Shown: piece after piece, positions 19,706 through 26,354 of the stretch | Layout: each line of letters opens with the position of its first letter | Numbering within the stretch: the first letter of the stretch is position 1 | DNA from: Zancudomyces culisetae | Taxonomy: Eukaryota > Kickxellomycota > Harpellomycetes > Harpellales > Legeriomycetaceae | Assembly (NCBI GenBank): GCA_001969505.1 | Contig: LSSK01000678.1 | Location: 1 to 26,354 of the forward strand | DNA: 26,354 nt | Direction: 5' to 3' | Program-made: the position numbers and the translations under genes | The notes under the pieces: generated by a model | Told to the model about the DNA's origin: nothing | The model's input: the letters and a program-made list of their open reading frames with translations, nothing else | The model's database searches: none

Positions 19706-20165
19706 TTTTTTCGTACTTTCTTACTAGCTTTTTTTTTCTTTTTGGTACCAATAGTTATGTCTTTTATTTGTTTTGAGGGGGGAATTAAATCAATATGGTT
19801 TTATCAGTATATTTATTTGATACTTATCTTCTATACTTGATTCTGCTAAAGTTTCAGTAAACCTTAACAGTACATTTTCGTTAATTGCTTTTATTTTTTT
19901 TTAAAAAAAAATAAAATGAAATAGATGGAGGAGAAAGTGCTGCTAAAGCGCAATTTTGCAGAAGAAAAGGTATTGATCTGCCATGTCTCAGACATTTTTT
20001 TTATGTGACACCAAACTAATTTTTTATATAATCTTTAATGGTTAAATCCCGGATCACTCATAAAAGAAAAAAAAAACAAATCAGTTACAACTTGTTCTTA
20101 TTTGCTTCTTTTAAGATTAAAAAAAAATACCAACTTCAGTGGGATTCTTTAAGATTGTAAATGAT
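19706..20165. other. Intergenic region between ERG6 and the pseudouridine synthase gene
   Basis: It contains long T and A runs and no supported exon. A 15-codon frame from an ATG at 19925 ends at a GTATTG donor-like site, but it cannot be joined in phase to the next gene. It presumably contains the ERG6 3' UTR and the promoter and leader of the next gene. Confidence 0.5.
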
Positions 20166-21882
20166 ATGGACCCTCCAATATCCAACGATAAGCAAAAGTC
20201 ACATCCAGAAGAGATTACTGATATCCAGGAAAGGAGTACAAAAAAAAGGAAACAAAATCACAAAGCGGAACAAACAAAAACAGAAGACACGTTGTGTATG
20301 AGATCAAAACCAGTTTACTATTTTGAGAATGGACTTCGAAAAGTCAAGCCATATTGGTTTACTTACTTTGTGAACGCCAAACTACGATGGTTTGGAAGAG
20401 GTGTATACGATGTTTTTAAAACTGAATTTAAGGATCGAGAAGCAGAGTATTATGTAACCACATTTTCGATTTCCGATTTCGGATCTTCATTTTTCATTTT
20501 TCATATTTTTGCTTTTATTACGCTTGGTGTGATTAGTCTTTAATACCAGGGGTTCTACTCATATGCACTGAATCTTACTGAATCTTTCTAAAACATACAT
20601 CTATAGAAAAATGCAATTAATACTGGCTTGATTAAAATCAACGATCAAATTGTGGAGCTAAATCGAATTATAAAAAATGGGGATAAAATTACGCATTACA
20701 TTCACAGGCACGAACCTCCAATAGTAGCTAAGGATATTAGAATAGTTGGTAGAGCTAATGGGTATATTGCTATCGATAAACCCGCGGGAATTACAGTTCA
20801 TCCTAGCGGCAGATATAGATACAATACTGTGGTCGAAATTATGGCAAACAAGCTTGGTGTTGACAAAATATATTTAGGAAATAGGCTAGATCGTATGGTT
20901 TCAGGATTGATGATACTTGGTACCGATGCTGAAAATGCCAGAAAGCTTGAACAAGAAATGTCTGCTCGAAAAGTACAAAAGAAATATATATGCAGGGTTT
21001 TAGGTACATTTCCAGAGGGAGTAGTGATATGTGATAAACCTATTAGAACAGTGGCACATAAGCTTGGTCTTAATTGTGTAGATATCGAAGGTGGGAAAGA
21101 AAGTTTGACAGAATTTGAAAAGATTTTCTCCGACGAGCATACGAGCGTTGTTATATGTAAGCATAAAAAAACTTCTTTTTATTGATTTCCATGCAAGCCA
21201 GATACAATAGCAATCTTTGTACTATTTTATATATTTCGTAAACTATAAAGTTTAATAACAGTCGGTAACTCGAATAGGCCGACCAAAGACAGGAAGGACA
21301 CATCAAATCCGTGTTCATCTCCAATATCTTGGATTTCCCATAGTAAATGACCCGTTGTACTGCAATCCGAATATATGGGGGGCCAAGCTCGGATACCTGG
21401 GACAGCTTCCAGAACAAGTAGATGAAAAAAAACTGGAACACGTTGATCCTGGAGAGCTAAAATTCGACGTGGGTGGTCATGACATTGTAGATTTGTCAAA
21501 GCAACAGGCTAATACCAATTCGGACCTACTACAGCCGTTGATCGATCGGTTGCTTAATGAAATAAGGGCGGGTTCGATGGATGGAACAGCTGGGTTGAAT
21601 AGTGCTACTGATAATGAGAACATACGAGATACCGGTCATGTTGGTGAAAGTAGTTCAGATTTAGATACAAAAACGAATGACCAGCCAACCACCACGTTTT
21701 GCCCCGAATGTCATCAAATGGAATACCCTGATCCAGCCATCAGTGATTTGGGTATTTGGCTTCATGCCATGAGTTATTCTGGGCATAATTGGAGTTTTGA
21801 AACCGAGATACCCGACTGGGCCGAATCTAGCTTCATCCCTAAACTACCAAAGCAGCTATTGGATATATTGAGTCACAGATAG
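20166..21882 (+). CDS. tRNA pseudouridine synthase, RluA family (PUS9/RPUSD2-like)
   Basis: It converts a uridine in tRNA (position 32 for yeast Pus8/Pus9) to pseudouridine. Exons 20166-20453, 20607-21156 and 21278-21882 join in phase to give 480 residues. The N-terminal part is lysine-rich and charged. [17 protein letters not shown], typical of the eukaryotic branch, begins near residue 39. An S4-like segment with IHRHEPP follows. The catalytic domain has [19 protein letters not shown], the catalytic motif NRLDR (Asp about 191) and the split codon rebuilding [16 protein letters not shown], then PIVNDPLY. After an acidic low-complexity insert, the C-terminal motif [13 protein letters not shown] with [17 protein letters not shown] matches the Rib2/Pus9/RPUSD2 family. 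No deaminase domain follows, unlike yeast Rib2/Pus8. Paralogue (cytosolic or mitochondrial) is undecided. An in-frame stretch extends upstream without an ATG, so 20166 is the first usable start. Confidence 0.93.
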
Positions 21883-22324
21883 CTTTTTTTTCCTTAGTCT
21901 TGGTCATAAGACTGTTAGTTATTTACCACTGAGTATGTGGTATATAGATGTTATGATGGCGCGAGACATACATGGGTTTATTAGAGTTAGCTAGTATTGT
22001 GCATATAATATAATTAAACTTAACAGTTTGCTTTACAGAAAATAAACAAATACTAGCTCGATTTTTTTTTCAGCTTTTCGATTTCATCCAATTGACTTCC
22101 CAAGATGTTGTTGTTCATAGAAAGTGGAATTAAGCAGCTTCTTTATGAAATAAAAATCGCTTTGCTTTTTTGGGTTGCGGATGACAATAGTTAGCGGTAA
22201 GCGATGCGATTTTGAGAGCCAACGGGAGAGAAATATAGATTCATGCAGGGGCACACATACAAAATTATAATAGAAGTACGAAGATAGGAAAACCAAGCTT
22301 GCTTGACCAGACAAGGGGGACACT
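21883..22324. other. Intergenic region upstream of ARP10
   Basis: An 87-codon minus-strand frame crosses the ARP10 start (22347-22084). It has no recognisable domain and is probably antisense noise. No other feature was seen. Confidence 0.5.
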
Positions 22325-24034
22325 ATGGAATTAAAAGAAACATACAAAAGTGGCTACAAAAGTCGCCAACTAATAGATAAGAATGTAGAAAGAGTTGTTT
22401 TTCAGATAGGAACAACTCTTATAAAAGCTGGTTTTTCAGGTTCATGCAGCCCAGCGTACAAAATTGAATTTGATGGGAAAAAGCAGAGCGAGATCCTGGA
22501 AGAGTGTAAGAATAAAGAAACAATGGTAAGTTGTAGGCTATTTTAAACTATTATCTCCTCCGTATTATAGAAATAGCTAAATGAGGCCTAAACATTATCG
22601 AATATAAAGAGCTATTCTGGATTGTAACGAAAAAATATAAACTAGAATGAGACATTATACGAGCTACCCTTGGAGGACAATAAGCTTGAATATGTTCATG
22701 ATATGTTATTAGAGAGACTGCATTTTATATACCTCAAGTGAGTTATCTTTTTTTTATGTTTCTTATGAATCCGTGATTTTTAAGGCATAAAATCAAAATT
22801 TTAGCAAAAATCAGACTAAAACATAATTGATCTTTTTTAAAAAAAATAAAACGAAGCAAATTGCTTATAGATCCTAGAACTAGGAGTGTAGTTATTGTAG
22901 ATTCTTGTAATTTACCCAATCCTGTTAAAGCAATCCTGATCCATATACTCCTTGAAACGCTCAATGTAAATACAACTTAAAATAGACATTTATATTTATA
23001 AACACGAAACGCTGGTCATATTCATAAACGACAAAAATGCTAATCCGTTCTTTTTGTATGATAGGTTCCATCAGTTGAGTTTTTTCCAGAGCCATTGATG
23101 TCGCTACTAACGGTTGGTAAAATGGAGGGATTGGTGGTAAATATTGGATATTTGGAAACATCTGTAGTTCCGGTAAGTAATGTTTGTATACCCCAAAACA
23201 CCACTATGTGAGGCTAATCAAAATTAATATCTAAAGGTATTCGATGGAAGGCCGATGTACGTTTACGCACAGTACTCCTCAATAGCAGGAAAGGCACTGG
23301 AGGAGTATCTTGGTAAAGTCTTGACACAATATGGAGCATACAGCATCGTTGAAGTTGGCGGGTTCAACAATAAGCTTCCTAAAAGCTTTGTTACAAAGAA
23401 ACTATGCAACCACATAATCCACAACTTTATATTTGCATCGCCGGTTGCACCACCAAAAGGCCTGGCCATATCCAGCGAATCCTCGGAAACTGATTCACCT
23501 TTAGTATGCAAGGAGCTGCTCTCGTTTTATTCTCAAACTTTGATTGCCAGCGAGTTGGATTTCGCGTGGGAACTAGAAAATAGCCAAGCAATTAGAATAA
23601 GATTGCCTGGTTGGGTTAGAGAGCATATATTGGAGGTTGTGTTTTTAGGCGACCCCGAGGTTGATAAATTAGGTATAACCGAGCTTGTTTTAAGATCGAT
23701 TAAAGCTGTTCCGGTTGATTTGCGACGTACTATGGCATCAAACTTACTTATCACCGGAGGCCTTGCAGACATACCAAATATTAGACCGCGACTTTTGGCT
23801 GACATTTCGTCGGCTTTGTACGAGGTTCCAGGCTGGAATACTTTGGCAGAGTCAGCAAAGCTTGCTGAAGAATCTACCGAAGACAAGCAGACTGATGGCA
23901 CGCCTCTTCTTTCCAGTGGGATTGTCTTTTTATCTTCTGACAGAGCTTGGATTGGTACCTCCCTAGCATGTAGTGCCGGGTTTAACAGCACTAAAGCTAC
24001 ATTGGATAATCTTTGTACCTTTTCTTTTTCATAG
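22325..24034 (+). CDS. ARP10: Actin-related protein 10, dynactin pointed-end subunit
   Basis: Arp10 (Arp11) caps the pointed end of the Arp1 filament in dynactin, the cofactor of cytoplasmic dynein. Exons 22325-22525, 22646-22737, 22857-22965, 23065-23172 and 23237-24034 join in consistent phases to give 435 residues (human ACTR10 has 417). Matches to ACTR10 run through its whole length. RVVFQIGTTLIKAGFSG is the first phosphate-loop region. The split codon gives IYLNKLLIDPRTRSVVIVDS. VPSVEFFPEPLMSLLTVG, then LVVNIGYLETSVVPVFDGRP (second loop) and IAGKALEEYL follow. LRRTMASNLLITGGLADIPN corresponds to the human LAENLVVIGGTSMLPG, and RAWIGTSL to human AWLGGAI. The C-terminus stops about 25 residues after that, shorter than human. 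Loose conservation of nucleotide-binding residues is normal for Arp10. Confidence 0.92.
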
Positions 24035-24574
24035 CTTATTTTGCCCCCACCAAATAAAATTACTAGTATTCGGGACATATCAATTTTTTCTCGCTGCTGG
24101 TACTTTCAGGCTGACATGTTTTGTTATTTACCACACTTATTTATGTGCAGCTCCCAAATCCAACATTAATACAAAACTCGCTTGCATTCTTGAAAAAAAA
24201 AGGGTAATATTGGCGTATAGATACACACTGAAATGGTCACTTTTGTATTGATAGAAAAACCTTGGGACCAAAGCTATTAATTTCACTTTCTCCATTTCTG
24301 ATATTTCTCTTACGAGCATATCTAGCGCTATTGGATATTGTGTTGTTGTACTTCCTTTTTACTTGTTAATAAATCTTGGCAAAAGAATGTATTTGGTAAA
24401 TTTTGGTCAAAATAGAACTGGTTTTTAATATTTCTCTCTGCCTGTTGTAAATTATGAAGAAAAATGTTGCCTCACTTTAAAAAGGGTGCATAATTGATGC
24501 AATGAATAAATATTAAATAGCTTTCACCCACTATTTCAGATGGTTAAAGTTTAAAAACAATATAAACAAGCAAG
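24035..24574. other. Intergenic region between ARP10 and SYS1
   Basis: This tract has no supported exon, RNA gene or repeat. It presumably holds the ARP10 3' UTR and the SYS1 promoter. Confidence 0.5.
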
Positions 24575-25602
24575 ATGGTGGTTTTTTCATCATTTAGATC
24601 CACTAAATGGAATCCACTACTTATACTTTTTCAAATTTTAGCCCTACAACTAACCGGAATCTTGAACCTATGGCTATTTCTATATATTACCAGCTTTTTC
24701 ACGAAAGATTTGGATCCAACAGTAGCAGTGTTCGATGATGAAGCCATCAACGCAAACACTACCCAGGGATGGATAGTGTTATCTGTACATATACTTAGCT
24801 CTTTAGTAAAGTAAGTCTTATCTTTGTTTTAAGTTACAAGGTGTTTGCCATTCTATCTTCCCTCCATACCTCCATCTTATTTGAAAATATGCCAAAGTAA
24901 AACAATATAAAGAAGAATGCTTGATGGAGATTTTGTTTAGCAACTAATCCTGTTTGCATCACTTTTTTAATAAAAAAAAATAGCTCTGTATTGCTCGTTC
25001 TTATAGTTGAGCGGGCTCGGAAATGCTTGGATTTTACAATAACATTCTATCTTTTTCATTTTATTACCATTTTCATATACAAAAGAGAATTTCCTCTCTC
25101 ATTGCTCTGGTGGATTACGATAGTTGTGTGTAGTATCATAATGACGCGATTAGGGAGAAAATTATGTCAGAATAGAGAACTACTTCCAATATCACTAAGT
25201 CAACACAAACGTGTCCCGCTGATTTCGACAGCCGAAGGCCTTAACAATGAAATCGAGTTGGACGAATTATTTGATGAGTTGGTGGGCGGGGTTGATGGGA
25301 AATTCGAAGATCAGGATGACTCTATGAGCGATATCCACACTAAGATAAGTATTACTAGCGAAGACAGCGTTAAAGATGCCATTTTGAGTAAAGAACCGAG
25401 TAAATCTGCAGCCACGATTGCTGCTCCTGAGTCCTCTTCAAATACCGAAAAGGCCGCCCTTATTAAAAAACAGGACACCAATTCTAATAATCAGGCCAAG
25501 AATACTGACCACAATACATTACTCTATGAATCTCATGACTGGGACGGTGATAGCAACTGGGATCTAGAAAGCAATTCTGATTCGCAAAACCAAAACCCTT
25601 AA
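24575..25602 (+). CDS. SYS1: Golgi integral membrane protein SYS1 with long acidic tail
   Basis: Sys1 is a four-span membrane protein that recruits Arl3/ARFRP1 to the late Golgi, upstream of Arl1 and golgins. Exons 24575-24810 and 24984-25602 join in phase 2 (AA+C) to give 284 residues. Family motifs are KWNPLLILFQILALQLTG with the first span, YITSFF, TTQGW, then VERARKCLDFTITFYLFHFI with the third span, and FPLSLLWWITIVVCSIIMTRLGRKLC with the fourth. The usual family motif reads LGExLC, so Arg replaces the acidic residue here. NRELLPISL closes the conserved core at about residue 155. A hydrophilic tail of about 125 residues, rich in Asp, Glu, Ser and Asn, follows and ends in Asn-Pro. Yeast Sys1 has 203 residues. 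The tail is in the same open frame with no splice signal between. Confidence 0.93.
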
Positions 25603-25639
25603 AAACAACCCTGTTTCATATACATATATTTAAATAATA

Positions 25640-25742
25640 TCATCCATGGCTAACTATATATACTTTTCTTCCTAGTGCGTCAAGATACACCTTTTCTGCA
25701 TCTTTCGCTTGATTTATCAGCTGATCAACCATGCATTTATCC
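25640..25742 (-). CDS. Possible terminal exon of an unidentified minus-strand gene
   Basis: Read on the minus strand, an acceptor-like AAAG at 25743-25746 is followed by 34 open codons ending in TGA at 25640-25642. The residues include MVDQLINQAKDAEKVYLDAL and end RKVYIVSHG. They look like a regular amphipathic helix plus strand, not random translation. Upstream exons would lie to the right, but I could not join any in phase. It would be convergent with SYS1. I do not recognise the family, and it may be a chance frame. Confidence 0.28.
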
Positions 25743-26354
25743 CTTTATGTGCAACTGTGTGAATTGTGAAAGTTATGTGTTCTTTTAGTTTTTCTATACA
25801 TGAATTATTGGCTCCTTTTTTTTTCTAGCCACATTGCTCTTATTGGAATTCGCTTTGCTCCACTAAATAAATAAAAAAAACAAAAAGCGAGTTTTATTTG
25901 TATTGAATTGTGTAAAACTGATATTTGGGACAATTACACTTTAATGCATTTAACTCGATGAAATTGTGTTTTAGATTATACTTTAGGCTCTACTTTGGTT
26001 TTTTGAATGCTTGATCTTACAAGCTTAAAACAGATATGGTTAGCAATAATTAGTATCGATTGGGGTTAATAGTATATTGAGCACAAAAAAATCCAAATGT
26101 ATAAAACAGTTAATGACTAAAACACGGGTGCGTTTGCTGTGCTATGACGATTTGAAAACTTTTTTTGGTCTTTCCTCAATATTATCAGCCTTTTCCACAC
26201 TAATCCAATATATATTTATAGGCTGAGTTTTAGAAATACTGGCTTTACCTTGTCGGTTGAATAATGTATACTTTCAAAAGAAAAGCGATACATAAAAATA
26301 GACAAATAGATAAAAAGTGCAAAGATACAAAAGACACAAAGTGTTACCTATTCT
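25743..26354. other. Right-edge region, no supported gene
   Basis: It is AT-rich. On the minus strand there are branch-like sites (TACTAAT and GCTAAC around 26043-26055) and a 20-codon frame ending at 26140, compatible with further exons of a gene running off the window. I could not fix any exon boundaries. Confidence 0.35.

Noticed and set aside
19925-19969. Possible first exon (15 codons, donor-like GTATTG) of the pseudouridine synthase gene
   Set aside because: The frame ends in phase 0, but the only usable acceptor before the next exon needs phase 1; joining gives a stop. The ATG at 20166 is sufficient.
23533-24078. 181-codon minus-strand frame
   Set aside because: It is antisense to the last exon of ARP10, whose protein clearly matches the family.

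Overview
The window is nuclear DNA of a fungus. It is AT-rich by eye. Most genes are split by short spliceosomal introns (39-241 nt) with GTAAGT-like donors and YAG or AAG acceptors, and one intron has a perfect TACTAAC branch site. The gene set is eukaryotic and fungal: ERG6 sterol methyltransferase, a KRE2/MNT1-family (GT15) mannosyltransferase, MET7, SYS1, ARP10, HIT1 and a MICOS subunit. Intron density and exon sizes down to 30-36 nt argue against a typical budding yeast. An early-diverging, AT-rich, intron-rich lineage such as Zoopagomycota/Kickxellomycotina would fit, but that placement is inference.

Layout, left to right. 208-2187 (+) is folylpolyglutamate synthase (5' end not resolved at the window edge). 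2681-3780 (-) is a six-exon MIC26/MIC27 (apolipoprotein O-like) MICOS subunit that I rebuilt from short exons. 4453-5974 (-) is a two-exon gene of unknown function coding for a basic protein. 7172-8051 (-) is a five-exon HIT1/ZNHIT3 zinc-finger gene, also rebuilt from very short exons. 9073-10191 (+) is an intronless GT15 alpha-mannosyltransferase. 10824-14150 (-) is an intronless 1108-residue Ste20/GCK-type kinase. 14151-18377 is a 4.2 kb stretch in which I can support no gene. 18378-19705 (+) is ERG6 (3 exons). 20166-21882 (+) is an RluA-type tRNA pseudouridine synthase (3 exons). 22325-24034 (+) is dynactin subunit ARP10 (5 exons). 24575-25602 (+) is SYS1 (2 exons). A possible terminal exon of another minus-strand gene lies at 25640-25742.

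The genes are unrelated housekeeping functions: folate and sterol metabolism, mitochondrial cristae, snoRNP assembly, Golgi glycosylation and trafficking, polarity kinase signalling, tRNA modification and dynein transport. There is no sign of an operon, biosynthetic cluster, mobile element, CRISPR array, tRNA or rRNA. For every spliced gene the reading phases across all the junctions I give are consistent and I saw no internal stop, which is the main support for the models. I did not find a convincing new biological system. The best leads are the unknown basic protein, a cluster of GGTGTGA/TCACACC elements at 6675-7105, and the structured convergent intergenic region at 10559-10714.
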